The notes under the pieces were generated by a model. That model saw only the letters and a list, made by a program, of their open reading frames with translations, was not told the DNA's origin and searched no databases. The translations under genes and the position numbers were made by a program. Shown here piece after piece: positions 51,681 through 60,534 of a stretch of 64,000 bases of DNA (positions are counted from its first letter, which is position 1; the number at the start of each line of letters is the position of its first letter). This stretch comes from Mucilaginibacter arboris. Its GTDB lineage: Bacteria > Bacteroidota > Bacteroidia > Sphingobacteriales > Sphingobacteriaceae. The stretch is taken from contig NZ_WPIK01000010.1 of NCBI RefSeq assembly GCF_009754915.1, positions 62,001-126,000 on the forward strand. The letters are read 5' to 3'.

Positions 51681-52733
51681 ATGACTACTTTATTAGGCCC
51701 AGCTATATTTTTAGCACAATTTATTGGTGATGAAGCACCTTTTAACAGTTTAGATGCTATTTGTCGCTGGGCTGCCGATCTTGGTTTTCAGGGCATCCAG
51801 TTACCTACTAACAATGCTTCTTTTATCGACCTAAAATTAGCAGCAGAAAGTAAAACATATGCGGATGACTTGAAAGGAAAAGTAAATAGTTTCGGGTTAG
51901 AAATAACGGAACTATCAACGCATTTACAGGGACAGTTAGTTGCTGTAAATCCTGTTTACGATACTTTATTTGATGCTTTCGCGCCTGAGCAATATCGTAA
52001 CAATCCAAACGCCCGGAAAGAATGGGCAATTCAGCAATTAAAATATGCCGCAAAAGCATCACAGAATTTAGGATTAAAAGCACATGCTACTTTTAGCGGT
52101 GCTTTATTATGGCCGATGGTTTATCCCTGGCCGCAACGGCCGGCTGGTTTGGTAGAAACTGGTTTTACAGAATTAGCAAATCGATGGTTACCTATTTTAA
52201 ATGAGTTTGATGAATGCGGAATAGATTTATGTTATGAAATCCATCCGGGAGAAGACCTGCATGATGGCATAAGCTACGAAATGTTCTTGGAAAAAGTGAA
52301 TAACCATCCTCGTGCCTGCCTGCTTTATGATCCTTCGCATTTTGTATTGCAGTGTTTGGATTACTTGGCTTACATCGACAATTACCACGAACGCATTAAA
52401 ATGTTTCATGTAAAAGATGCAGAATTTAACCCAACAGGAAAACAAGGCGTTTACGGCGGTTACCAAAATTGGATTGATCGTGCCGGCCGTTTCCGTTCTT
52501 TAGGCGATGGCCAGGTTGATTTCAAAGCTATTTTTAGTAAAATGGCTGCTTACGATTACAAAGGCTGGGCAGTTTTAGAATGGGAGTGCGCACTTAAAAA
52601 TCAGAAAGACGGCGCTAGGGAAGGGGCAGAATTTATCAGAAACCATATTATCCGGGTAACCGACAAAGCATTTGATGATTTTGCCGCTTCCGGTGCGGAT
52701 GCTTCTTTTAACAGAACTTTATTAGGAATATAA
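51681..52733 (+). CDS. Sugar phosphate isomerase/epimerase (TIM barrel), cytoplasmic
   Basis: This 350-residue AP-endonuclease-2-like TIM barrel has no signal peptide. Metal-site motifs are CYEIHPGEDLHDG near 190, LLYDPSHF near 215, FHVKDAEF near 250 and WAVLEWECAL near 295. The C terminus is FNRTLLGI. It probably isomerises the keto-sugar together with the adjacent Gfo/Idh/MocA enzyme. Codons for NNASFIDLKL near residue 45 coincide with a near-perfect GAAGCAT motif copy. Confidence 0.83.
   Translation: MTTLLGPAIFLAQFIGDEAPFNSLDAICRWAADLGFQGIQLPTNNASFIDLKLAAESKTYADDLKGKVNSFGLEITELSTHLQGQLVAVNPVYDTLFDAFAPEQYRNNPNARKEWAIQQLKYAAKASQNLGLKAHATFSGALLWPMVYPWPQRPAGLVETGFTELANRWLPILNEFDECGIDLCYEIHPGEDLHDGISYEMFLEKVNNHPRACLLYDPSHFVLQCLDYLAYIDNYHERIKMFHVKDAEFNPTGKQGVYGGYQNWIDRAGRFRSLGDGQVDFKAIFSKMAAYDYKGWAVLEWECALKNQKDGAREGAEFIRNHIIRVTDKAFDDFAASGADASFNRTLLGI
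51814..51838 (-). repeat. GAAGCAT motif copy within coding sequence
   Basis: The minus strand reads AATTTTAGGTCGA joined to TAAAAGAAGCAT, inside the isomerase gene, translated on the plus strand as ASFIDLK. Confidence 0.55.
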
Positions 52734-52824
52734 ATTAAATACAAACTATTGTAGTTGTAAAGGAAATCAGACGAAAAGCTTTTCTCGATAATACTTCAGC
52801 AGCTTCAAAAATTAAATTATCACC

Positions 52825-53262
52825 ATGAAAAAAACAGCTATTATCCTTAGCCTTTGTGCCGTTATTGCCGCATGCAGTAACAATAAGTCTGATCAAAATG
52901 TAAGCAACGACAGTACAACAGCAGCCAATCAAAGCGCAAAAAGCCAGGAAAGCGACGCCGATACCAATGCGACTAAAATTGGTACAGATTCTAATGCAGG
53001 CAACGCCCCTTCAAAAGGTGCACAATTAATTGCTTCGGCTGATTGTTTGGGTTGCCACAAAGAGCAGGAAAAATTAGTCGGGCCGGCTTATAAAGATGTT
53101 GCTAAAAAATATCCTTCAAACGATAAAAATATCACTTATCTGGCTAATAAAATCATTTCCGGCGGTAAAGGTGTTTGGGGCGATGTACCGATGACCCCAC
53201 ATCCAAATTTAGCTTTAGCTGATGCTAAGGAAATGGCAAAATATGTTCTGTCTTTAAAATAA
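52825..53262 (+). CDS. c-type cytochrome lipoprotein
   Basis: This 145-residue protein has the lipoprotein signal MKKTAIILSLCAVIAAC (C17), a low-complexity Ser/Asn/Asp linker, then one cytochrome c domain. The haem site is CLGCH at residues 74-78 and the methionine ligand region is GDVPMTPH. It is the natural electron acceptor for the GMC/small-subunit dehydrogenases encoded around it, passing electrons to the respiratory chain from the envelope. Confidence 0.9.
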   Translation: MKKTAIILSLCAVIAACSNNKSDQNVSNDSTTAANQSAKSQESDADTNATKIGTDSNAGNAPSKGAQLIASADCLGCHKEQEKLVGPAYKDVAKKYPSNDKNITYLANKIISGGKGVWGDVPMTPHPNLALADAKEMAKYVLSLK

Positions 53263-53296
53263 ATCCAATTTAATCTAACCTTAAACTAAACCAATT

Positions 53297-54559
53297 ATGA
53301 CTGCTGCTATCCGCACCAAGTTATCTGCCATGATGTTCCTGGAATTTTTTATCTGGGGCGGATGGTTTGTAACTTTAGGAACATATCTATTAAAAGACTT
53401 AAAAACATCCGGAATAGAAGTCGGTGCGGCTGTTACCACACAATCCATCGGCGCTATTGTTGCGCCGTTTATTATCGGTTTAATTGCCGATAAGTTTTTC
53501 TCCGCACAAAAAATCCTGGGTGTTTTGCATTTATTAGGCGGGGCGCTGCTTTGGTGGGCATCAACAGCAACAAATTTCAGTTCTTTTTACCCGGTTATTT
53601 TAGTTTACATGATTCTGTACATGCCAACGCTGGCATTGGTTAATTCTGTTTCTTTCCGGCAAATGCAAAACCCAAGTAAAGAATTTCCGCCAATCCGGGT
53701 ATTAGGAACTATTGGATGGATCGTGGCAGGAGCATTAATCAGTTGGTTAAACTGGGACAAACAAGGCGGAGAAGCAGCATTGGTAAACACTTTTAAAATG
53801 GCTGCTATTGCATCTGTTGTGCTTGGTTTATTCAGTTTTACGCTGCCTTCAACACCTCCTGTTAAACGTGGGGAAAGTACAACTATTGGCGAAATTTTAG
53901 GTTTGGATGCTATCCGTTTGCTTAAAAACAGTTCTTATCTCATTTTTTTTATTGCTTCTATAGCCATTTGTATTCCGCTTGCATTCTATTATGGTTTTGC
54001 CAATCCTTTTTTCCAGGAAAAAGGCATGCAGGCAACAACGGTAACGCAATCACTTGGGCAGGTATCAGAAATATTATTTATGGTGATGATCCCTTTCTTT
54101 TTTGTAAGGTTAGGTGTTAAAAAAATGCTTGCTGTAGGAATGCTGGCCTGGGCTTTACGCTACGTTTTGTTTGCCTATGGCGATGCCAATTCCAATTACT
54201 GGATGCTAATTTTAGGTATTGTTTTACATGGCGTTTGTTATGATTTCTTCTTCGTTACCGGACAAATTTATACGGATAACCTGGCAGGAGAACGTTTTAA
54301 AAGTGCCGCCCAGGGTTTTATTACTTTAGCTACTTATGGTGTCGGAATGCTGATTGGTTCTTTAATTGCCGGACGTATTGTTGATCAATATAAAACATCA
54401 GAAACAGCCCATAACTGGCAAACCATTTGGCTGATACCGGCAGGAATAGCCGCAGTAGTTATGGTTTTGTTCCTCTTATTTTTTAGGGATAAAAACAGCA
54501 TGGCAACTGATCCTGCTTTGAACCTCGACGAGCAAAAAGATATGCGTTTAGATGTTTAA
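53297..54559 (+). CDS. MFS transporter, nucleoside/H+ symporter (NupG)-like
   Basis: This 420-residue protein has about 12 membrane segments and begins with the family motif LSAMMFLEFFIWGGWFVTLG. It resembles the nucleoside:H+ symporter family. In Bacteroidota, members are often found in carbohydrate clusters and may carry sugars rather than nucleosides. Its position between the cytochrome and the isomerases suggests uptake of the keto-sugar or its cleavage product. The substrate is inferred only. Confidence 0.82.
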   Translation: MTAAIRTKLSAMMFLEFFIWGGWFVTLGTYLLKDLKTSGIEVGAAVTTQSIGAIVAPFIIGLIADKFFSAQKILGVLHLLGGALLWWASTATNFSSFYPVILVYMILYMPTLALVNSVSFRQMQNPSKEFPPIRVLGTIGWIVAGALISWLNWDKQGGEAALVNTFKMAAIASVVLGLFSFTLPSTPPVKRGESTTIGEILGLDAIRLLKNSSYLIFFIASIAICIPLAFYYGFANPFFQEKGMQATTVTQSLGQVSEILFMVMIPFFFVRLGVKKMLAVGMLAWALRYVLFAYGDANSNYWMLILGIVLHGVCYDFFFVTGQIYTDNLAGERFKSAAQGFITLATYGVGMLIGSLIAGRIVDQYKTSETAHNWQTIWLIPAGIAAVVMVLFLLFFRDKNSMATDPALNLDEQKDMRLDV

Positions 54560-54570
54560 CCGATAAAATT

Positions 54571-55452
54571 ATGGCATCAAAACAAAACCGCCGTTCTGCT
54601 ATCAAAAACTTACTTGCCGGTACAGCAACTGTTGCTGCCGGCAGTACAATTGCTTCTTTTACCACACTAAAAATGGAACCCTTAGCACTTAAAGGAAACA
54701 TCAATCATTCGGTTTGCCGTTGGTGCTATAATGATTTATCGTTGGATGAACTTTGCATACAGGCAAAAAAAATCGGTATTAAAGGAATCGATCTGATCGG
54801 TCCAAAAGAATGGCCAATCCTGAAAAACCATGGAATGGATTCACCCATGTGCAACGGTGCCGAGATTAGTTTGACGGAAGGTTTCAACAATAAAAAATAC
54901 CACGAAACTTTGGTGAAGAATTATTCTGAGATGATTCCGCTGGTTGCAAAAGCCGGATACAAAAACCTGATCTGTTTCAGCGGAAGCAGGGAAGGTATGG
55001 ATAACGAAACCGGCTGGAACAATTGTGTAGAAGGTTTAAAAAAAGTAATTGGCCTGGCCGAAAAACACAAAGTGGTGCTGGTAATGGAACTGCTAAACAG
55101 TAAAATTAACCATAAAGATTACCAGTGCGACCGTACTTCATGGGGCGGAGAATTAGCTAAAAGAATGGGTTCTGAAAATTTTAAATTGCTGTTCGATATT
55201 TACCACATGCAAATTGACGAAGGCGATATCATCAGAAATATTACAGATTATCATCAATACATTGCGCATTACCATACTGGCGGCGTGCCGGGCAGAAATG
55301 AGATTGATGATACTCAGGAATTATATTATCCGGCTATTATGCGGGCAATTGTAAAAACCGGCTTTAAAGGTTATGTGGCCCAGGAGTTTATTCCGAAGCA
55401 AAAAGATAAAATTGCATCGCTAAAAAAAGCAATTGAAATATGTGATGTGTAA
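54571..55452 (+). CDS. Hydroxypyruvate isomerase-like TIM-barrel protein with Tat-type signal
   Basis: This 293-residue protein has an N-terminal NRRSAIKNLLAGTATVAAG twin-arginine signal. The barrel motifs are MELLNSKINHKDY near 172, LLFDIYHMQ near 208, HYHTGGVPGRNE near 235 and YVAQEFIP near 270, typical of the hydroxypyruvate isomerase branch. It probably works on an aldose/ketose pair in the periplasm. Its signal-peptide end (IASFTTLK) coincides with a GAAGCAT motif copy. Confidence 0.82.
   Translation: MASKQNRRSAIKNLLAGTATVAAGSTIASFTTLKMEPLALKGNINHSVCRWCYNDLSLDELCIQAKKIGIKGIDLIGPKEWPILKNHGMDSPMCNGAEISLTEGFNNKKYHETLVKNYSEMIPLVAKAGYKNLICFSGSREGMDNETGWNNCVEGLKKVIGLAEKHKVVLVMELLNSKINHKDYQCDRTSWGGELAKRMGSENFKLLFDIYHMQIDEGDIIRNITDYHQYIAHYHTGGVPGRNEIDDTQELYYPAIMRAIVKTGFKGYVAQEFIPKQKDKIASLKKAIEICDV
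54649..54673 (-). repeat. GAAGCAAT motif copy within a signal-peptide coding region
   Basis: The minus strand reads TTTTTAGTGTGG joined to TAAAAGAAGCAAT, in the linker after the Tat hydrophobic segment. Confidence 0.5.
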
Positions 55453-55488
55453 GTTCCAGTTTCCAATTATAAAACCTATTGACCAAGA

Positions 55489-56364
55489 ATGACAACAAGA
55501 AGAAGTTTTTTAGCACAAACCAGTTTTGCTGCTGCTGCCCTGTGGCTTCAGCCAGATTTACTTTTTGCCAAACCTGCTTATAAAGTTGGCTTGCAATTGT
55601 ATAGCTTACGCGATGAAATTGGTAAAGATATAAAAGGAGTAATTGCAAAAGCTGCAAAAGCTGGCTATCAGGAACTGGAAACTTTTGGTTACGATAAAGA
55701 AAAAGGATTTTTTGGTTTAAGCCCGAAAGAGTTTAAACAAACTTTAGCAGACAATGGAATGGTTACGCCAAGTGGCCATTACGGGATTGATCCGTTTTTA
55801 AATGGCGGAAGCAGTGATGACCTGAAAACTTATATTGAAGTTGCTAAAACAGCAGGCCAAAGTTATTTAACCGTTCCTTATTTAGGTGCAGATATGCGCA
55901 AATCGGTGGACGACTTTAAAAAGCTTGCATCAAATATGAACAAGGCAGCAGAACTTTGTAAGCAATCAGGTTTAAAATTAGCTTATCATAATCATGATTT
56001 TGAATTTAAGCCAATTGATGGAACCATGTTGTATGATGTTTTGCTAAAAGAAACCGATCCAAAATTAGTGAGTTTTGAAATGGATATTTATTGGGTTGTA
56101 CGCGCAGGCCAAGACCCAGAAAAGTTAATTAAAGCATATCCCGGCCGTTTTCCAATGTGGCACATTAAGGATATGGATAAAACCAAGCCTGAATTAAATA
56201 CCGAGATTGGCAGCGGCAGCATTGATTTCAAAAAGATTTTTGCTTTGGCACAAGTTTCAGGGTTGAAGCATATTTTTATGGAACAGGAAAATTTTACCAA
56301 TATCGATCCTTATCAAAGCATCGCCCAAAGCTCAACTTACATCAAAAACGAACTGCTTAAATAA
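55489..56364 (+). CDS. Sugar phosphate isomerase/epimerase, Tat-exported (paralogue 1)
   Basis: This 291-residue TIM barrel has the Tat signal TTRRSFLAQTSFAAAALWL ending near FAKPAYK. Motifs are VGLQLYSLRDEIG, LAYHNHDFEF near 165, FEMDIYWVVRAG, MWHIKDMD and a final EQENF. It is closely similar in plan to the 60535 protein. In 3-keto-glycoside pathways such exported barrels act as keto-glycoside lyases or isomerases. Confidence 0.86.
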   Translation: MTTRRSFLAQTSFAAAALWLQPDLLFAKPAYKVGLQLYSLRDEIGKDIKGVIAKAAKAGYQELETFGYDKEKGFFGLSPKEFKQTLADNGMVTPSGHYGIDPFLNGGSSDDLKTYIEVAKTAGQSYLTVPYLGADMRKSVDDFKKLASNMNKAAELCKQSGLKLAYHNHDFEFKPIDGTMLYDVLLKETDPKLVSFEMDIYWVVRAGQDPEKLIKAYPGRFPMWHIKDMDKTKPELNTEIGSGSIDFKKIFALAQVSGLKHIFMEQENFTNIDPYQSIAQSSTYIKNELLK

Positions 56365-56373
56365 ATTTAGTTC

Positions 56374-56397
56374 ATGCTTCTTTTATCTGCAAAAAAT
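56374..56397 (-). repeat. GAAGCAT motif copy just upstream of the DUF1080 start
   Basis: Plus strand ATGCTTCTTTTATCTGC then AAAAAAT. It contains an in-frame ATG at 56374, but the following ATG at 56398 gives the signal peptide. Confidence 0.8.
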
Positions 56398-57171
56398 ATG
56401 CGTAAATCTATTTTGTTGACAACCATTTTAGCAGGGGGTTTTTTTATGGCCAATGCACAACAAACTGCAAAACATGAAGATACCGAGTTTTACGAACCTG
56501 TTCCGCCTGTAGTAACTCCCGGAAAAACCAATACCGATCCGCCTTCAGACGCGATCATCTTGTTTAGCAAAGGCAACCTTAACCAATGGGTTTCTACGGA
56601 AGATAATAGTAAACCGGCTGACTGGACTGTGGAAGGCGATTATTTTACGGTTAAAAAAGGAACGGGAAATATTGAAACGAAGAGAAAATTTAGCAATTAC
56701 CAGTTGCATGTGGAGTGGAAAATCCCAACAAATATTACCGGTGAAGGCCAGCTTCGTGGAAACAGCGGTGTTTTTTTAGCTTCTACCGGAAAAGGCGATG
56801 CAGGTTACGAACTGCAAATCCTGGATTCGTACAACAACAAAACTTATGTAAACGGGCAGGCAGGCAGTATCTATAAACAATTTATTCCGCTGGTAAACGC
56901 AAACAAAAAACCAGGCGAGTGGCAAACGTACGATGTAATCTGGCAGGCGCCAACTTTTAAAACAGACGGTTCTGTTAATACACCTGCAACTGTAACGGTT
57001 ATATTTAATGGCGTATTGGTGCAAAACCATATTGTTTTAAAAGGAGAAACGCTTTATGTTGGCCAGCCGGTTTACAAAGCTTACAGTGGCGGCGCACCTA
57101 TTAAATTGCAAGCCCATGGTGATAAAAGTGAACCAATTAGCTATCGTAATATTTGGGTGAGGGAATTGTAA
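56398..57171 (+). CDS. DUF1080 protein (3-keto-glycoside hydrolase family), secreted
   Basis: I place the start at the ATG at 56398 (MRKSILLTTILAGGFFMANA signal peptide), 257 residues. The earlier ATG at 56374 would translate a dispersed repeat (MLLLSAKN). The mature lectin-like jelly roll has LFSKGNLNQWVS, WTVEGDYFTVKKG, LHVEWKIPT and YELQILDSY, the DUF1080 pattern. Members act on 3-keto-glycosides, cleaving the glycosidic bond. It lies in the centre of the dehydrogenase/isomerase cluster. Confidence 0.87.
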   Translation: MRKSILLTTILAGGFFMANAQQTAKHEDTEFYEPVPPVVTPGKTNTDPPSDAIILFSKGNLNQWVSTEDNSKPADWTVEGDYFTVKKGTGNIETKRKFSNYQLHVEWKIPTNITGEGQLRGNSGVFLASTGKGDAGYELQILDSYNNKTYVNGQAGSIYKQFIPLVNANKKPGEWQTYDVIWQAPTFKTDGSVNTPATVTVIFNGVLVQNHIVLKGETLYVGQPVYKAYSGGAPIKLQAHGDKSEPISYRNIWVREL

Positions 57172-57181
57172 ATGCAGGTAA

Positions 57182-57205
57182 ATTTTAGGCCGGTAAAAGA
57201 AGCAT
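57182..57205 (+). repeat. Dispersed GAAGCAT motif copy
   Basis: ATTTTAGGCCGG joined to TAAAAGAAGCAT, 10 bp after the DUF1080 stop. Confidence 0.85.
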
Positions 57206-57274
57206 GAGGTTTATGCCCGCTTCTTATTCTTCAGCCTGAAACAGCTAAACAACATAAAAACTTAAAGTACACAG

Positions 57275-57832
57275 ATGATGAACAGGCGATCTGCTATTAA
57301 AAACATGACCATTTTAGCCAGTGGTGTTTTTCTTTTTCCTTCGTGTTTAAAGCATGAGGACGGAAAGGTTTCGATCAAGCTAAATAAAATGCACATTAAC
57401 GCTGCGCAGGAAAAACTGGTTGCAAATGTTGCCGAAACGATCATTCCGCAAACAGATTCTCCCGGTGCTAAGGCTTTAAATGTGCATCAGTTTGTATTGA
57501 AGATGATGGACGATTGCCATAATAAAAAAGACCAGGACAATTTTATAAAAGGATTGGCGCAACTGGAAGATTTTACAAAAGCACGTTATAAACATTCTTT
57601 TGCTGAATGTACACCAAAACAACGGGAAGATGTATTGCTCAGCATAGAGCAAAACAAGCAGACAGAACCTGCTTTAACAGCTTTTTACCAGATGCAAAAG
57701 CAGTTAACGGTGCAGGGTTACGGCATGTCTAAATATGTTATGACAACAAAACTTCCTTACGAACTGGTTCCGGGAAGGTACAATGGTTATTTTCCTGTTA
57801 AAAATTTAAAAAATCACGCTAAAAATGGCTAA
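57275..57832 (+). CDS. Gluconate 2-dehydrogenase subunit 3-family protein, Tat lipoprotein (small subunit 2)
   Basis: This 185-residue protein has NRRSAIKNMTILASGVFLF and a lipobox ending at C24 (FPSC). The mature helical domain matches small subunit 1 in pattern (VANVAETIIPQTDSPGAKAL, YKHSFAECTPKQREDVL, YGMSKYVMTTKLPYELVPG). Its stop overlaps the start of the 57825 GMC gene by 8 bp, so the pair is coupled and forms the second dehydrogenase complex. Confidence 0.88.
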   Translation: MMNRRSAIKNMTILASGVFLFPSCLKHEDGKVSIKLNKMHINAAQEKLVANVAETIIPQTDSPGAKALNVHQFVLKMMDDCHNKKDQDNFIKGLAQLEDFTKARYKHSFAECTPKQREDVLLSIEQNKQTEPALTAFYQMQKQLTVQGYGMSKYVMTTKLPYELVPGRYNGYFPVKNLKNHAKNG

Positions 57833-59543
57833 TCTTAATATAGACAGCATTAAGACACAAACTTTTGATGCTATTGTAATTGGTTCTGGAATGAGCGGTG
57901 GCTGGGCAGCAAAAGAACTGACCGGAAAAGGACTTAAAACGTTAATGATAGAACGGGGCCGGGATGTAAAGCATATTAAAGATTATCCAACTACAAACAA
58001 ATATCCCTGGGAATTTGAACATCGCGGAGAAATTCCGCTGGATATTCGCGAAGCAAACCCTTCTGTAAGCAGGTGTTATGCTTTCCGTGAAGATGCGGAA
58101 CATTTTTTTGTAAAAGATACAGACCATCCTTATGTTCAAACTAAACCTTTTGATTGGATCCGCGGCTATCAGGTTGGAGGAAAATCATTGCTTTGGGCAA
58201 GGCAAACACAACGCTGGAGCGATTTTGATTTTGAAGGGCCTGCACGTGATGGTTTTGCTGTAGATTGGCCTATCCGTTATAAAGATATTGCTCCCTGGTA
58301 TAGTTATGTAGAAAAGTTTGCCGGTATTTCGGGAAACCGCGATGGTATTGATAATTTGCCTGACGGCGAATTTTTACCAGCTTATCCGCTTAGTTGTGTG
58401 GAAGATTACTTTAAAAAACAAGTAAACGCTAACTATAAAAACAGGCATGTTATCAGTGCCCGTTGTGCGCATTTATCAAAACCCAACAAAATTCATTACG
58501 ATCAGGGCAGAGGCCAATGCCAGAACCGGGTTTTATGCCAGCGCGGTTGCCCGTTTGGTGGATATTTTAGCGCAAATTCGTCAACTATTCCATGGGCAGA
58601 AAAATCGGGTAATTTAACCATGCGTACTAACGCAGTTGTGCAAGCTATAATTTACGATGAACAAAAAGGCAAAGCCACAGGTGTAAGGGTGATTGATGCC
58701 CACACTAAAGAAACAACAGAGTACTATGCTAAAATTATTTTTGTAAACGCAGCCGCCATCAATACTAATTTATTGTTGCTCAATTCAACTTCAAACCGTT
58801 TTCCAAATGGTTTAGGTAATGATAGCGGTTTGTTAGGCAAATACGTTGCTTTTCATAACTATCGGGCAAGGATTAATGCAGAATACGATGGGTTTAAAGA
58901 TCTGACAATAGATGGCAGAAACCCCGCAGGCGGAGGTTACATGCCGCGTTTCAGAAATGTTTATAAACAGGAAACGGACTTTTTGCGCGGCTACGCAGCA
59001 GGTTTTGGTTCTTACAGAAGTTCTATTGCCGATTCAAAAGGCGTTGGCAGCAGTTTTAAAGAAAACATGCTGCATCCGCAATTATCGCCCTGGAAAGTTG
59101 GGTCGCACATGATGGGGGAAACAATCCCAAAAGAAACAAACTTTGTAAGATTGGATAAAAACCGGAAAGACGATTGGGGAATGCCGCTGCTTGATATTTC
59201 TATCGCTTATGATGACAATGATGAAAAAATGGTGAAAGATTTCTTTGAACAGTTTACAGAAATGTACACCAAGGCTGGTTTTACAAATATCAAGATCAGT
59301 GATTCGCATCAGGCACCTGGTTTAGATATTCATGAAATGGGCGGCGTAAGAATGGGCAAAGACCCAAAAACCTCCCTGCTAAATAAATGGAACCAGTTGC
59401 ACGAATGCAAAAATGTTTTTGTAACGGATGGCGCCTGCATGACTTCCACTTCATCACAAAACCCTTCGCTTACTTATATGGCTTTAACTGCCCGCGCTGC
59501 TGATTATGCTGTTGACCAGTTAAACCGGAAGGAACTGGCCTGA
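57825..59543 (+). CDS. GMC-family oxidoreductase, large subunit of a second sugar dehydrogenase complex (copy 2)
   Basis: This 572-residue paralogue of the 46757 protein has the FAD motif IGSGMSGGWAAKEL. The CX5CX3C hinge is at C232, C238 and C242 (CQNRVLCQRGC), expected to hold a [3Fe-4S] cluster. The C-terminal DIHEMGGVRMG and NPSLTYMALTARA motifs are present. No signal peptide; export is expected with the coupled small subunit. Its TGA stop overlaps a GAAGCAT motif copy. Confidence 0.89.
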   Translation: MANLNIDSIKTQTFDAIVIGSGMSGGWAAKELTGKGLKTLMIERGRDVKHIKDYPTTNKYPWEFEHRGEIPLDIREANPSVSRCYAFREDAEHFFVKDTDHPYVQTKPFDWIRGYQVGGKSLLWARQTQRWSDFDFEGPARDGFAVDWPIRYKDIAPWYSYVEKFAGISGNRDGIDNLPDGEFLPAYPLSCVEDYFKKQVNANYKNRHVISARCAHLSKPNKIHYDQGRGQCQNRVLCQRGCPFGGYFSANSSTIPWAEKSGNLTMRTNAVVQAIIYDEQKGKATGVRVIDAHTKETTEYYAKIIFVNAAAINTNLLLLNSTSNRFPNGLGNDSGLLGKYVAFHNYRARINAEYDGFKDLTIDGRNPAGGGYMPRFRNVYKQETDFLRGYAAGFGSYRSSIADSKGVGSSFKENMLHPQLSPWKVGSHMMGETIPKETNFVRLDKNRKDDWGMPLLDISIAYDDNDEKMVKDFFEQFTEMYTKAGFTNIKISDSHQAPGLDIHEMGGVRMGKDPKTSLLNKWNQLHECKNVFVTDGACMTSTSSQNPSLTYMALTARAADYAVDQLNRKELA

Positions 59544-59566
59544 TGCTTCTTTTATGCCGATAATTT
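59543..59566 (-). repeat. Dispersed GAAGCAT motif copy overlapping the GMC stop
   Basis: Plus strand ATGCTTCTTTTATGCCGA then TAATTT; the A at 59543 is the last base of the TGA stop. Confidence 0.82.
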
Positions 59567-59601
59567 GATTAATAAAGTAACATCAATTAAAAACTAAAAT
59601 C

Positions 59602-60393
59602 TTGAAAAGAAGCTCTTTTATTAAAACTGCTGTAACTGCAGGATTAACAGCTAATGTTTTATCGGCTGTTGCAGATGTAGATGCTCAGAAAAAAACAGCT
59701 ACCGAATTTTATGAGTTGAGGGTTTATAAACTGAAAGACCAGGCCCAGCAAAAACTGGTGGAAGATTATTTTCAGCAGGCAGCCATTCCGGCATTAAATA
59801 AATTAGGAAGCAAAAATATCGGTGTGTTTACAGAAATGAAACCGGAAGGGCAAACGCGCATTTTTGTGCTGATACCTTTTGCCTCTTTAGAAGCTTTTTT
59901 AAAAGTTCAGGATAATTTATTAAAAGATGCAACTTATCAAAAAGCAGGTGCGGCATATTTGCAAGCGCAGGCAACAGGCCCGGCTTACGACCGGATAGAA
60001 AGTTCCCTTTTGCAGGCTTTTGCATCTACCCCAAAACTAATGGCACCTGAAAAAAAGGAACGTTTTTTTGAATTGAGACGATATGAAAGCGCAAGCGAAC
60101 TCACCGGGAAAAAGAAGATCGAGATGTTTAACGAGGCGGGAGAAGCAGCCATATTTAAAAGGCTCAATTTTAAACCGGTATTTTTTGCGGAAACTTTGAT
60201 TGGAGAGATGCGGCCGAATTTAACTTACCTAATTACGTTTGACAACATGGAAGACCACGATGCTAAATGGAAGGCCTTTGGCAGCGATCCGGATTGGAAA
60301 AGGATCAGTTCCATGCCCGAATATTCAGACAAAAAAAATGTTTCCCGCATTACCTCCACGTTTCTTGTTCCGGCTCCTTACTCTCAAATATAA
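59602..60393 (+). CDS. NIPSNAP-family protein, exported, with a TTG start
   Basis: This 263-residue protein has no in-frame ATG near the N terminus; the best start is TTG at 59602 (MKRSSFIKTAVTAGLTAN). This gives a signal with a KR pair and hydrophobic core ending at VDAQ. Two dimeric alpha-beta barrel NIPSNAP modules follow (TEFYELRVYKLKDQAQQKL and RFFELRRYESASELTGKKKI). The biochemical role is unknown, but these genes frequently accompany such sugar clusters. Confidence 0.8.
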   Translation: MKRSSFIKTAVTAGLTANVLSAVADVDAQKKTATEFYELRVYKLKDQAQQKLVEDYFQQAAIPALNKLGSKNIGVFTEMKPEGQTRIFVLIPFASLEAFLKVQDNLLKDATYQKAGAAYLQAQATGPAYDRIESSLLQAFASTPKLMAPEKKERFFELRRYESASELTGKKKIEMFNEAGEAAIFKRLNFKPVFFAETLIGEMRPNLTYLITFDNMEDHDAKWKAFGSDPDWKRISSMPEYSDKKNVSRITSTFLVPAPYSQI

Positions 60394-60399
60394 GTGTTC

Positions 60400-60443
60400 A
60401 TACTGTTTTTACCATGCTAATTTTGTACTGGTAAAAGCAGTAT
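60400..60443. repeat. Head-to-head pair of motif copies, hairpin-forming
   Basis: ATACTGTTTTTACCA (60400-60414) pairs with TGGTAAAAGCAGTAT (60429-60443) with one T-G pair. It lies 7 bp after the NIPSNAP stop, where it could act as a terminator or mRNA end. Confidence 0.75.
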
Positions 60444-60534
60444 TTGTGTTTATATATACAAGCTTAAATTTCTATAATTGAAAAGCATTTCCTTTGATGC
60501 TAACCAATCAATAAACCATTTTAATACTTAAATC

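Noticed and set aside
52698-52712. ATGCTTCTTTTA match near the end of the 51681 gene
   Set aside because: Falls in the conserved FNRTLLGI C-terminal motif; probably coding constraint.
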